A stretch of 64,000 nt of DNA from Henriciella aquimarina. GTDB taxonomy: Bacteria > Pseudomonadota > Alphaproteobacteria > Caulobacterales > Hyphomonadaceae. The first letter of the stretch is position 1. Each line of letters begins with the position of its first letter. Below, piece after piece: positions 36,244 to 45,058 of the stretch. The position numbers and the translations under genes are program-made. The notes under the pieces are model-generated. The model did no database searches and was not told where the DNA came from. It worked only from the letters and a program-made list of their open reading frames with translations. The DNA is taken from NCBI RefSeq assembly GCF_002088975.1, contig NZ_NCST01000132.1:94627-158626 (forward strand), in the 5' to 3' direction.

Positions 36244-36266
36244 CCGGCGGGATTGGGTCCCGCCGG
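36244..36266 (+). terminator. Terminator-like hairpin after the monooxygenase gene
   Basis: Perfect 9-bp stem CCGGCGGGA / TCCCGCCGG, loop TTGGG, starting 4 nt after the stop. The following sequence (TACTTGTCCT) is only weakly T-rich, so termination may be partial. Confidence 0.5.
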
Positions 36267-36304
36267 TACTTGTCCTATAGGAAGGGGCAAGAGGTGATTT
36301 CACG

Positions 36305-36655
36305 ATGCTGACTGTCTTCGGTTCCGTTCTCGGCTTTCTCGGTGTGGCGCTCGGCGCCTTCGGTGCGCATGGCATGGAAGGCCGGCTGACGCCGGAATCG
36401 AAAGGCTGGTGGGAGACCGCCACGCTCTACCTCCTTGTCCACGCCGTCGCGATCCTGGCCACGGGGCTCTCTGGCAAGACCGGGCTGTTTGCCACGGGCG
36501 GCTGGGCGATGGGGCTCGGCGCCATCATCTTCTCGGGCACACTTTATGCGATGGCCTTTGGGGGCCCGCGCTGGTTCGGGGCGATCACCCCGATTGGCGG
36601 GGTCGCTCTCCTCATCGGCTGGGCGCTTCTGGCCTTTGCGGCGCTGAAATTCTGA
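36305..36655 (+). CDS. DUF423 (YgdD-type) small membrane protein
   Basis: A 116-aa protein with four membrane segments. The family pattern is clear: an N-terminal GFLGVALGAFGAHGMEG, then WWETATLYLLVHAVAILATG, and a last segment PIGGVALLIGWALLAFAAL. Inner-membrane protein of unknown biochemical role. A weak AGAGG site precedes the ATG. It lies between the monooxygenase hairpin and the SDR gene. Confidence 0.88.
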   Translation: MLTVFGSVLGFLGVALGAFGAHGMEGRLTPESKGWWETATLYLLVHAVAILATGLSGKTGLFATGGWAMGLGAIIFSGTLYAMAFGGPRWFGAITPIGGVALLIGWALLAFAALKF

Positions 36656-36756
36656 AAATCGTAGCGCCTGCCCCACGTCCGGGGATTGGCAAGCGGAAAC
36701 GAGCGCCTATGGTGCGCGCGAATTGTGAACAGGCGTAAGAATCCCAGGAGGACATC

Positions 36757-37527
36757 ATGGCCAGTCTCTTCGACATGAGCGGCAAGGTTGCCATCATCAC
36801 CGGCTCCTCGCGCGGCATCGGCAAGGCGATTGCCGAGCAGATGGCCGAACAGGGCGCGAAAGTCGTCATCTCCTCGCGCAAGCCCGGCCCCTGCCAGGAG
36901 GTCGCCCAGGCGCTCAACGAGAAGCATGGCGACAACACCGCCATCGCCGTGCCGGCCAACATCTCTTCCAAGGACGAGCTGAAGACCCTCGTCGACGAGA
37001 CCCACAAGGCGTTCGGCAAGGTGGACGTGCTGGTCTGCAATGCCGCCTCCAACCCCTATTACGGCCCGATGGAAGAGATCGGCGACGACGCGTTCGAGAA
37101 GATCCTCTCCAACAACATCATCTCGAATCACTGGCTGATCCAGCTGGTCGCCCCGGAGATGAAGGAGCGCAAGGACGGTGCGATCGTCATCATCTCCTCG
37201 ATCGGCGGCCTGCAGGGCTCCGACGTCATCGGCGCCTACAACATCTCCAAGGCCGCCGACATGCAGCTGGCGCGCAATTACGCGCTTGAGCTCGGCCCCC
37301 ACAATATCCGCATCAACTGCGTCGCGCCCGGCCTGATCAAGACCGATTTCGCCCGCGCCCTCTGGGAGAATCCGGAGAACGCCAAGCGCGTCGAGAAAGG
37401 CACGCCCATGCGCCGGATCGGCGACCCGGTCGACATTGCCGGCGCAGCCATCTTCCTCGCCTCGGATGCCGGCAAGTATATGGCCGGCCAGACCATCGTG
37501 GTCGATGGCGGGTCGGTGATCACCTGA
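36757..37527 (+). CDS. Short-chain dehydrogenase/reductase
   Basis: A 256-aa classical SDR. The cofactor motif is TGSSRGIG (15-22), the structural motif NAAS, the catalytic Ser in IISSIGG and the catalytic Tyr/Lys in GAYNISKAAD. The C-terminus has GQTIVVDGGSVIT, as in FabG-like enzymes. AGGAGG precedes the ATG. It would interconvert an alcohol and a ketone with NAD(P)H; in this setting it could supply the ketone for the monooxygenase or act in fatty-acid metabolism. csaA follows after 7 nt. Confidence 0.88.
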   Translation: MASLFDMSGKVAIITGSSRGIGKAIAEQMAEQGAKVVISSRKPGPCQEVAQALNEKHGDNTAIAVPANISSKDELKTLVDETHKAFGKVDVLVCNAASNPYYGPMEEIGDDAFEKILSNNIISNHWLIQLVAPEMKERKDGAIVIISSIGGLQGSDVIGAYNISKAADMQLARNYALELGPHNIRINCVAPGLIKTDFARALWENPENAKRVEKGTPMRRIGDPVDIAGAAIFLASDAGKYMAGQTIVVDGGSVIT

Positions 37528-37534
37528 GCGGCCC

Positions 37535-37906
37535 ATGCACAAGATCGACCTTCCCAATAATCCGCCGGAAGCCGAGACGGATTTCGACACCTTCCGGGCG
37601 GTCGATATCCGCGTCGGCACCGTGCTCGAAGCCGCCCCGCTGGAGGGCGCGCGCAAGCCGGCCATCCGCCTGAAAATCGACTTCGGCGAAGGCGTCGGCG
37701 TGAAGAAGAGCTCCGCACAGATCACCGATCACTACACCCCGGACCAGCTGGTCGGCCGGCAGGTCGCGGCGGTGGTGAACTTCCCGCCGCGCCAGATCGG
37801 CAAGTTCATGTCGGAGGTGCTGACGCTCGGCTTTCCCGATACCGACGGCGCCATCGTCCTCTTCTCGCCCGACAGCCCCGTGCCGAACGGGGCGCGCCTG
37901 GCATGA
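37535..37906 (+). CDS. csaA: CsaA-like tRNA-binding-domain protein
   Basis: A 123-aa protein consisting of one tRNA-binding (EMAP/Trbp111-like OB-fold) domain: FRAVDIRVGTVLEAAP, RLKIDFGEGVGVKKSSAQIT, AAVVNFPPRQIGKFMSEVL, LGFPDTDGAIVLFSPD. This is the usual CsaA form, a small dimer with a putative chaperone or export-related role in some bacteria. It begins 7 nt after the SDR gene and overlaps the next gene by 4 nt (ATGA). Confidence 0.9.
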   Translation: MHKIDLPNNPPEAETDFDTFRAVDIRVGTVLEAAPLEGARKPAIRLKIDFGEGVGVKKSSAQITDHYTPDQLVGRQVAAVVNFPPRQIGKFMSEVLTLGFPDTDGAIVLFSPDSPVPNGARLA

Positions 37907-38397
37907 GCCTCGACGTCGACCTCAACCAGTTTTCCTCCCACTTCCGCCCCCTGCTTGAGGGCATTCGCGGTGGTGAGTGGCCGAACAAGCCGAAGGGCCT
38001 CGCCCGGCTCGGCATCATGCCGGAGCACTGGCTGAAACATGTCGAGCCCGGCCATGTGCGCTATGTCTGGCCGAATGACGGCTCGCACGACATCCAGCCG
38101 GACCGCGCCTTTGGCGGCTGGGTCGGCGCCCTGTCGGACCATGTCGTCTCGATCTGCATGTTCTCGGCCCTGAAGGAGGGCGAGGCCTTCACCACGCAGG
38201 ACCTTCAGATCAAGCTGTTCCGGCCGGTCACCCAGGGCGATATCACCATCGAGGCGCATGTCGTGAACCGCTCGAAGACGACCGGCTATGTCGAGGCCGA
38301 GTGGAAGACTGCCGAAGGCAAACTCCTCGTGAAAGTCATCGCCTGGAAAGCGATCCGCACCGTGGAAGCGATCCATGGCGCGCGCCCGCAGGGCTGA
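37903..38397 (+). CDS. PaaI-family thioesterase
   Basis: A 164-aa hotdog protein. The central helix DRAFGGWVGALSDHVVSICM carries the acidic catalytic position, and DLQIKLFRPVTQGDITIEAHVV is the typical paired strand. It overlaps the csaA stop, so SDR-csaA-thioesterase form one operon. It differs in sequence from the thioesterase at 34189 and is probably specific to another acyl-CoA. Confidence 0.8.
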   Translation: MSLDVDLNQFSSHFRPLLEGIRGGEWPNKPKGLARLGIMPEHWLKHVEPGHVRYVWPNDGSHDIQPDRAFGGWVGALSDHVVSICMFSALKEGEAFTTQDLQIKLFRPVTQGDITIEAHVVNRSKTTGYVEAEWKTAEGKLLVKVIAWKAIRTVEAIHGARPQG

Positions 38398-38413
38398 CTT
38401 GCGGGTTTTTGGT

Positions 38414-38580
38414 TTTGATCCCCGCTCCGGCTTCGCCTGCGCGATGGATCGCGCTCAGGCTGTTTTTCTGTCTTGCTCCCGTATCGGCGCTGACGCGCCT
38501 CACATGGATCGCGCTCAGGGCTGCGTCCTTTCTATTTGATCCCCGCTCCGGCTTCGCCTGCGCGATGGATCGCGCTCAGG
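38414..38580. repeat. 46-bp direct repeat, two full copies and one partial copy
   Basis: Copies at 38414-38459 and 38535-38580 are identical over 46 bp (TTTGATCCCCGCTCCGGCTT onward to CGCGCTCAGG). A partial copy (ATGGATCGCGCTCAGGGCTG) starts at 38504. Each full copy contains the small dyad CGCGAT-GG-ATCGCG. The spacing is 121 bp. This begins a 787-bp stretch without a gene (38398-39184). Confidence 0.8.
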
Positions 38581-38595
38581 GCTGCTGCCCGATCA

Positions 38596-38669
38596 CCCCG
38601 GCGAAGGCCGGGGTCTCAGGCCATTGAAGCGGTCCGCCTGTGGCCCGGGATCCCGGCCTGCGCCGGGAT
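38596..38669. repeat. Pair of REP-like palindromes
   Basis: First hairpin CCCCGGC-GAAG-GCCGGGG (38596-38613 with a 4-nt loop), second ATCCCGGC-CTGC-GCCGGGAT (38650-38669). Such GC-rich paired hairpins are typical of dispersed intergenic REP elements in alphaproteobacteria. A further short relative (ACCGGGCATCCCGGTG) occurs near 41871. Confidence 0.65.
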
Positions 38670-38695
38670 GAGCGGCGTGAAAGCAGCACCAAACC

Positions 38696-38939
38696 CGCCA
38701 CGCGGTTGCCCGCTGGCGTTCTCTCCTCGCCCCGAAAGACAGGGCCGGGCGCGTCCTGAAAAGACGCTGATGGAACTGCCAGCCTTTCGGCGTGGCTATA
38801 AGCGCCCGTTGAGGACGCGCCCTGCGAAGGGTGTCGGCCGTTCGGGTGTCCCTTCCCGGCCCATCTCGGTAACGGTCTGCAACGCCAGGCTGCTGGCGTC
38901 CGCCTTCGTCCCACACGATGCTCACCGCCGGACGGGGCG
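38696..38939. ncRNA. Candidate structured RNA, strand undetermined
   Basis: No coding character. The sequence folds on paper into a closed multi-branch: an outer stem CGCCCCG (38728-38734) with CGGGGCG (38933-38939). Inside are an 11-bp stem (38747-38757 with 38812-38822, GGGCGCGTCCT), a 6-bp stem (38826-38831 with 38850-38855) and a 7-bp hairpin ACGCCAG-GCTG-CTGGCGT (38882-38899). A GC hairpin (38696-38718) stands outside. Every stem is exact Watson-Crick. I compared it with RNase P, tmRNA, 6S and SRP consensus motifs from memory and found no match. Confidence 0.35.
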
Positions 38940-39184
38940 TTAGGCCCGCCCGCAGCAGAAGTCACCTCCGCACCCCCACCGCCATCCGGCCGGTCCGGAC
39001 CGCCCTGTCACGGCGATGGGATGGGAGGGGTTATAGCTGGCGGGTGAGAGGGGGCGGATGGATTACATTTTCGAATTAACTGCAATTCCAACGACGTCCC
39101 GATGACGTTGCCACCGCGATTACCACGCTCGCTTCCACGCCCGGCCTGTTCAAGGCGCTCATCACCTTACAGGAGGAAACGCCA

Positions 39185-39553
39185 ATGACACATTCCAGGA
39201 AAGAGCGCCCTGGCGCATCGGTCTTTAAAGCCGTTTGCGTGGCCGGGCTGGGCCTTGGCCTGGCCGCGACCGCCAGCGCAAAAACGGACCGGGACAGCTT
39301 CGAGGTCGCGTTCAATTATGCCCCGAACGCCCCGGTCGAGCAGATCTATACCGACTTCGTTCACACGGCCCAGCGCGCCTGCCGCATCGATCCGCGCGTA
39401 ACGCCGGTACCAACCCATCTGCGGGCCCAGCGCGCCTGCGAAACCGATCTGCTCGGCAAGGCCGTCGCGAAGACCGGCCTTGAAGACCTGATCGCTCACC
39501 ACACCGACCTGACCGCAACAACACCTCGGACGACCCGCACCTCGTCCAAATAA
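39185..39553 (+). CDS. UrcA-family secreted protein
   Basis: A 122-aa protein with an N-terminal signal region ending near TASA and the UrcA core: SFEVAFNYAPNAP, IYTDFVHTAQRACRIDP, then RACETDLLGKAVAKTG. Two conserved cysteines probably form a disulfide. The family is frequent in sphingomonads and Caulobacterales and its role is unknown. AGGAGG stands before the ATG, and a strong terminator follows, so it is monocistronic. Confidence 0.8.
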   Translation: MTHSRKERPGASVFKAVCVAGLGLGLAATASAKTDRDSFEVAFNYAPNAPVEQIYTDFVHTAQRACRIDPRVTPVPTHLRAQRACETDLLGKAVAKTGLEDLIAHHTDLTATTPRTTRTSSK

Positions 39554-39572
39554 GGCTCAGGCCGGTTTCACT

Positions 39573-39612
39573 GGAGCCCCGTCTCACACCAGTCGCGGGG
39601 CTCCTCTTTTTT
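39573..39612 (+). terminator. Terminator of the UrcA-family gene
   Basis: GGAGCCCC (39573-39580) pairs with GGGGCTCC (39597-39604), then TCTTTTTT. It begins 20 nt after the stop. Confidence 0.9.
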
Positions 39613-39833
39613 CGGGATGCGTGCGCCATCCACAGCGCCAAAGCCCGACCGCTCCTGCCCTCCCCGAAGGCATGAGCCCCGATATCCGCCCCCCTCCGCG
39701 CGAAAATCTGTGACACCCCCAGCAGAGGGTGGTTGAAAAGCGTTGGGCCTGAAGGAGTCGTCACCCTGTCAGAAACAAGGGGGACCATCCGGGCCTGAAT
39801 GCGGGTATCCTCTTGCAGGATCAGAGTGAAACG

Positions 39834-41327
39834 ATGCTTTCCATACACACTTTCGGCCCCCTGCGGCTTTGCCTGGATGGCGAAGACCTGCCGCTGCCCG
39901 CCTCGCGCAAGACACGGGCGCTGCTTGGCTATCTGGCCATTTCGAGCAGCCTGCACAGGCGCGACCGGCTCTGCGAACTTTTCTGGGATGTCCCCGACGA
40001 CCCGCGCGGTGCGCTGCGCTGGTCGCTGAGCAAGCTGCGCCGGGTGGTGAATGCAGGCGAGGAGACCCGCCTGCTGGCCGACCGCGAGCGGGTCCAGCTC
40101 GATACCCCGCAGCTCTCGATCGATTTTCATGAGGTGCGCCAGATTGCCAATGGCAACGAGGCTTCACCGGAAGAGCTGGAAGAAGCCTGGGAGAAAGCCG
40201 GTCCGCTCCTGCTGGAAGACTGCGAACTGCCCAACCTGCCGAATTTCGCCATCTGGCTCGAGCAGCAGCGCAATGAAGTTGTCCGCCTGCGCATGCGGCT
40301 GGCCCGGCGTCTGGCCGTCTATCCCCCACTGCCCCCGGAAGCCGCCGAACGCTGGGCCGAGCGCTGGCTGATGGATGCGCCTTACGATCCGCTGGCCGCC
40401 CAGTATGCCGTCGCCGCCCGCCGCCGCCTCGGGCGCGAGCGCGAAGCCGGCACGCTGGCCGAGGAACTGACGCAGCGCTTCGAGGAGGCCGGCCTGGAGC
40501 CGCCGGACATGAGCATAGACCCGAGCGTGGAGACGGCCCCCACAATGCCGGTGCGCGAGGATGTCGTGCAGCTGGAAAAGCCGCGCCAGGCCATCCGCTT
40601 TGCGCGCGCGGCCGACGGCACGTCGCTGGCCTGGGCCAGTGTCGGCAGCCCGGACAACCCGCCCCTGGTCAAGGCAGCCAACTGGCTCTCTCACCTGGAG
40701 CTCGACTGGGAAGCGCCTGTCTGGAGCCCGCTCTTCCGCGAGCTTGCCCGCACCTTCCACTTCATCCGCTATGACGAGCGCGGCTGCGGCCTGTCGGACT
40801 GGACCGTGCCCGATATCAGCTTCGACACCTTTGTCTCGGATCTCGAACTGGTCGTCGATGCGGCCGGGCTCGAGCGCTTCCCGCTGCTCGGTATCAGCCA
40901 GGGCGCGGCCGTCTCGATCGAATATGCCGCGCGCCACCCCCACCGGGTGTCGCATCTCATCCTGTTCGGCGGGTATACGGCCGGCTGGCGCCATCTCGCC
41001 TCGCCCGAAGAGGTGAAGGAACGCGAAGCCGTCATGGTGCTCACCGAGACCGGCTGGGGCCGGGCGAACCCCTCCTACCGCCACATCTTCTCGCGCACCT
41101 TCATGCCGGATGCGAACACCGAGGAGCTTGCCTGGTTCGACGAGTTCCAGAGACGCACCACCTCGCCGGAAAATGCCGTGCGGTTCCTGGAAGCGTTCTC
41201 CCGGATCGATGTGCGCGACCGGCTGGCGGATGTGAAGGTGCCGACCCTCGTCATCCATTGCCGTGGCGACCTGCGCATTCCGCTGGCGTCCGGCCGGGAA
41301 ATGGCGGCGCGCATTCCGGATGCGTAA
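39834..41327 (+). CDS. BTAD/OmpR-type regulator fused to alpha/beta hydrolase, cut by an in-frame TAA
   Basis: A 497-aa reading frame from the ATG at 39834; an earlier TTG at 39813 is possible. Residues about 2-75 resemble a winged-helix DNA-binding domain (LRLCLDGEDLPLPASRKTRA, ALRWSLSKLRRVVNAG). Residues about 95-235 form a BTAD-like helical repeat domain, as in SARP/AfsR regulators. Residues from about 255 are an alpha/beta hydrolase with IRYDERGCGLSDW and nucleophile Ser355 (LLGISQGAA). The frame stops at TAA 41325-41327. Past it the same frame stays open to TGA 41421-41423 and continues the hydrolase end, including SNSHLLLGREP with the expected catalytic His507. The product as written is inactive as a hydrolase unless the stop is read through or is a sequencing error. 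Confidence 0.8.
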   Translation: MLSIHTFGPLRLCLDGEDLPLPASRKTRALLGYLAISSSLHRRDRLCELFWDVPDDPRGALRWSLSKLRRVVNAGEETRLLADRERVQLDTPQLSIDFHEVRQIANGNEASPEELEEAWEKAGPLLLEDCELPNLPNFAIWLEQQRNEVVRLRMRLARRLAVYPPLPPEAAERWAERWLMDAPYDPLAAQYAVAARRRLGREREAGTLAEELTQRFEEAGLEPPDMSIDPSVETAPTMPVREDVVQLEKPRQAIRFARAADGTSLAWASVGSPDNPPLVKAANWLSHLELDWEAPVWSPLFRELARTFHFIRYDERGCGLSDWTVPDISFDTFVSDLELVVDAAGLERFPLLGISQGAAVSIEYAARHPHRVSHLILFGGYTAGWRHLASPEEVKEREAVMVLTETGWGRANPSYRHIFSRTFMPDANTEELAWFDEFQRRTTSPENAVRFLEAFSRIDVRDRLADVKVPTLVIHCRGDLRIPLASGREMAARIPDA

Positions 41328-41460
41328 TTTGTCGGCCTGGACAGCAACAGCCACCTTCTGCTGGGCCGCGAGCCAGCCTCGCAGGTCTTCATCGAGACGG
41401 TGCGGCGCTTCCTGTCGGCCTGACGGGCCATGGGCTGACAGCGCGGGGGCGCGGCGAACG

Positions 41461-41730
41461 CTAGTGCAGTTTCAGCTCGTCGCCGACGAGGCGGACCTCG
41501 GCCGGCTTGATCAGGTCGGCATGGGCGATGTTGATGGAATGGATGACGGCTTCGATCTCGCGGCGCCAATGGTCGAGAAATTCGGCCAGCCGGGGAAATT
41601 TCGGCGCCTTGTCAACGGTCTGCCAGACGAAGCTTTGCAGCAGTTTGGGGAAGTCCGGCCGGTAATAGATGATCTCGGCGGTCAGCAGGCCGCCGCCGGA
41701 CAGTTGGTCTCTGAAATCATTATCATTCAT
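41461..41730 (-). CDS. usg: Usg family protein
   Basis: An 89-aa protein with the Usg pattern: LLTAEIIYYRPDFPKLLQSF, VWQTVDKAPKFPRLAEFLDH and a final LIKPAEVRLVGDELKLH. Usg is a small alphaproteobacterial protein of unknown function, named for a position near tryptophan genes in other species. Here no trp gene is near. AGGAG lies 9 nt before the ATG. Confidence 0.85.
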   Translation of the reverse strand: MNDNDFRDQLSGGGLLTAEIIYYRPDFPKLLQSFVWQTVDKAPKFPRLAEFLDHWRREIEAVIHSINIAHADLIKPAEVRLVGDELKLH

Positions 41731-41908
41731 CCATACACACTCCTGTCGGTTGATTCCGATACCGGAAGTGTGGCAGACGCGCCGGAAGCGTCAAGAAAAA
41801 TACGTTTATTCAGGACGTTAGCAGCACTCCCTGATGGCTGCCAGCAGCGCGTGCCCCGGCGCCCGCGAGACCGGGCATCCCGGTGCACACTTTTCGCCCT
41901 GCCGCCTG

Positions 41909-41937
41909 TTGACGCGAGCCCGTCCCCTTCCTAATTC
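41909..41937 (+). promoter_or_regulatory. groESL promoter (-35/-10)
   Basis: TTGACG (41909-41914), 17-bp spacer, TAATTC (41932-41937): a good housekeeping-type match. The CIRCE starts 7 bp downstream of the -10, so HrcA binding would cover the start point. A heat-shock sigma (RpoH) contribution cannot be excluded. Confidence 0.7.
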
Positions 41938-41944
41938 CAAGCCG

Positions 41945-41971
41945 TTAGCACTTGCCCGGAGTGAGTGCTAA
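41945..41971 (+). promoter_or_regulatory. CIRCE operator (HrcA binding site)
   Basis: TTAGCACTT-N9-GAGTGCTAA. It matches the CIRCE consensus TTAGCACTC-N9-GAGTGCTAA except for T in place of C at the ninth base of the left arm. HrcA represses groESL through it until heat shock. Confidence 0.95.
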
Positions 41972-42032
41972 AAGTCTCAAATGTGTGGCCCAACCGGGCA
42001 AAACTGAAACGCAACCAAGCAAGAGAGAGCTC

Positions 42033-42320
42033 ATGAAATTCCGTCCCCTGCATGACCGCGTGCTCGTGAAGCGCGTCGAGGAAGAAGAGAAAACCGCCGG
42101 CGGGATCATCATTCCTGACTCCGCCAAGGAAAAGCCGCAGGAAGGCGAAGTGATCGCCGTCGGCAAAGGCGCGATCGGCGACGACAACAAGGTCGTTCCG
42201 CTCGAGGTCAAGGCCGGTGACCGCGTCCTGTTCGGCAAGTGGTCCGGCACGGAAGTGAAGGTCGACGGTCAGGACCTGCTGATCATGAAGGAAAGCGACA
42301 TTCTCGGCGTCGTCGAGTAA
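42033..42320 (+). CDS. groES: Co-chaperonin GroES
   Basis: A 95-aa protein with the full family sequence: [20 protein letters not shown], the mobile loop [26 protein letters not shown] and [20 protein letters not shown]. The heptameric lid of the GroEL chamber in the cytoplasm. The ATG follows AGAGAG. It lies 61 nt after the CIRCE and 62 nt before groEL. Confidence 0.97.
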   Translation: MKFRPLHDRVLVKRVEEEEKTAGGIIIPDSAKEKPQEGEVIAVGKGAIGDDNKVVPLEVKAGDRVLFGKWSGTEVKVDGQDLLIMKESDILGVVE

Positions 42321-42367
42321 GGCGCGCCCCCTCTTCCCTAGAACACCAAGACCAGAACGTAATCTGA

Positions 42368-44035
<1,668 letters not shown>

Positions 44036-44131
44036 GGTCCGCTCACGGACCTGGAAGGCCACGGCAGTGGCAAGCAAAGCCCGAGACATCGGCCCGCGCG
44101 ACTGCCAACGCCAACATCCAGAACCAGACAG

Positions 44132-44164
44132 GGGCGGTGCTTTCGGGCACCGCCCTTTTTCTTT
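44132..44164 (+). terminator. groESL terminator
   Basis: GGGCGGTGC (44132-44140) pairs with GCACCGCCC (44147-44155), followed by TTTTTCTTT. It lies 97 nt after the groEL stop. Confidence 0.92.
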
Positions 44165-44182
44165 GCGCGACACTCTTCTGCC

Positions 44183-44287
44183 CGTCATCCCGGCCAACCG
44201 GAGGGCGCGCCGGGACCCAGACGGTCCCGGCGCGGGTCTTTCGGGCCCTGGGTCCCGGTGTTTCGCTTCGCGAAAACCGGGATGACG
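44183..44287. repeat. REP/BIME-like palindromic element
   Basis: Outer arms CGTCATCCCGG (44183-44193) and CCGGGATGACG (44277-44287) are exact complements. Inside is an 11-bp hairpin GCGCCGGGACC / GGTCCCGGCGC (44207-44217, 44223-44233) and a smaller GTTTCGC/GCGAAA hairpin (44259-44276). It occupies most of the 339-bp gap between groEL and the YceI gene; the rest holds the terminator and the upstream region of the YceI gene. Confidence 0.75.
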
Positions 44288-44374
44288 CGTATTAAGGATG
44301 ACGCATATTGAAACTGTGGTGCGGGTGACATCCGCCCGTTTATGCGAAACTGACCTCGTTTCAGGAGCCCCGCC

Positions 44375-44992
44375 ATGCCGCCTCCCGCCATGAAAGCCGC
44401 TTGCGCCGCCCTCGCCCTCAGCCTTGCCGGTTGCGCCAGCCTGCTGACGCCGGATGTGAAAGCCACGCGCGAGGCCCTTCGACCGGGCGCCTATACGCTC
44501 GACGAAGGCCATGCCGCCCTGGTCTTCCGGGTTGGCCATATGGGCTTCTCGCACTTCGTCGGGCGGTTCGACCGCTTCGAGGCCAGCCTCGACTTCGACG
44601 CCGACGCGCCGGAAAGCGCCCGGCTTGAAGCCATTGTCGACATGACGAGCCTCAGCCTGCCGGACAAGGCGTTCGCCGAAACGCTGATGGGCCCGGGCTG
44701 GTTCGACGCGGACACCTATCCACAGGCCATCTTCCGCTCGACCGGCATCACGCTCACGGGCGAGACGACCGGCGAAGTAACCGGCGATCTGACCCTGCAT
44801 GGCGAGACCCATCCGGTCACGCTGGACGTCACCTTCAATGGCGGCGCCAACGACACGCTGCGTGGCGCGTATGTCACGGGCTTTTCCGCGACCGGCGCCA
44901 TCGACCGCGCCGACTTCGGCATCGACAAATATCTCGGTCCTGTTGCCGGCACGGTCGATCTCAGCATCGAAGCCGAGTTTATGCGGCAATAG
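44375..44992 (+). CDS. YceI-family lipoprotein
   Basis: A 205-aa protein with a lipobox (LAGC, Cys20) and an YceI beta-barrel: YTLDEGHAALVFRVGHMGFS, VGRFDRFEASLDFD, WFDADTYPQAIFRSTGI, VTGDLTLHGETHPVTLDV, ending in FGIDKYLGPVAGTVDLSIE. YceI proteins bind polyisoprenoid or amphiphilic lipids in their barrel. Here it is anchored as a lipoprotein rather than soluble. AGGAG precedes the first ATG; a second ATG five codons on also starts a signal. Confidence 0.88.
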   Translation: MPPPAMKAACAALALSLAGCASLLTPDVKATREALRPGAYTLDEGHAALVFRVGHMGFSHFVGRFDRFEASLDFDADAPESARLEAIVDMTSLSLPDKAFAETLMGPGWFDADTYPQAIFRSTGITLTGETTGEVTGDLTLHGETHPVTLDVTFNGGANDTLRGAYVTGFSATGAIDRADFGIDKYLGPVAGTVDLSIEAEFMRQ

Positions 44993-45058
44993 AATTTGGA
45001 ATATTCAACAGGCGTTGAGGCTTGCGTCACACTCTCTCGCGACGTAAGGATCACGCCC

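Noticed and set aside
34195..36423. A long minus-strand frame (about 740 codons) opposite the monooxygenase gene
   Set aside because: Same antisense artefact of codon bias. The plus-strand product has complete FAD, NADPH and Baeyer-Villiger motifs.
38696..38939. Identification of the structured element as RNase P RNA, 6S RNA, tmRNA or SRP RNA
   Set aside because: The conserved strings I know for these (e.g. the RNase P GAGGAAAGTCCGGGC block, the SRP GGAAGCAG loop) are absent on both strands.
38576..38965. Open frames of about 110-130 codons across the structured region
   Set aside because: Arg/Pro/Gly-rich translations with REP-derived ends (SSRRRPGSRA style), no ribosome-binding site and no family resemblance. 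Typical of spurious frames over repeats or RNA.
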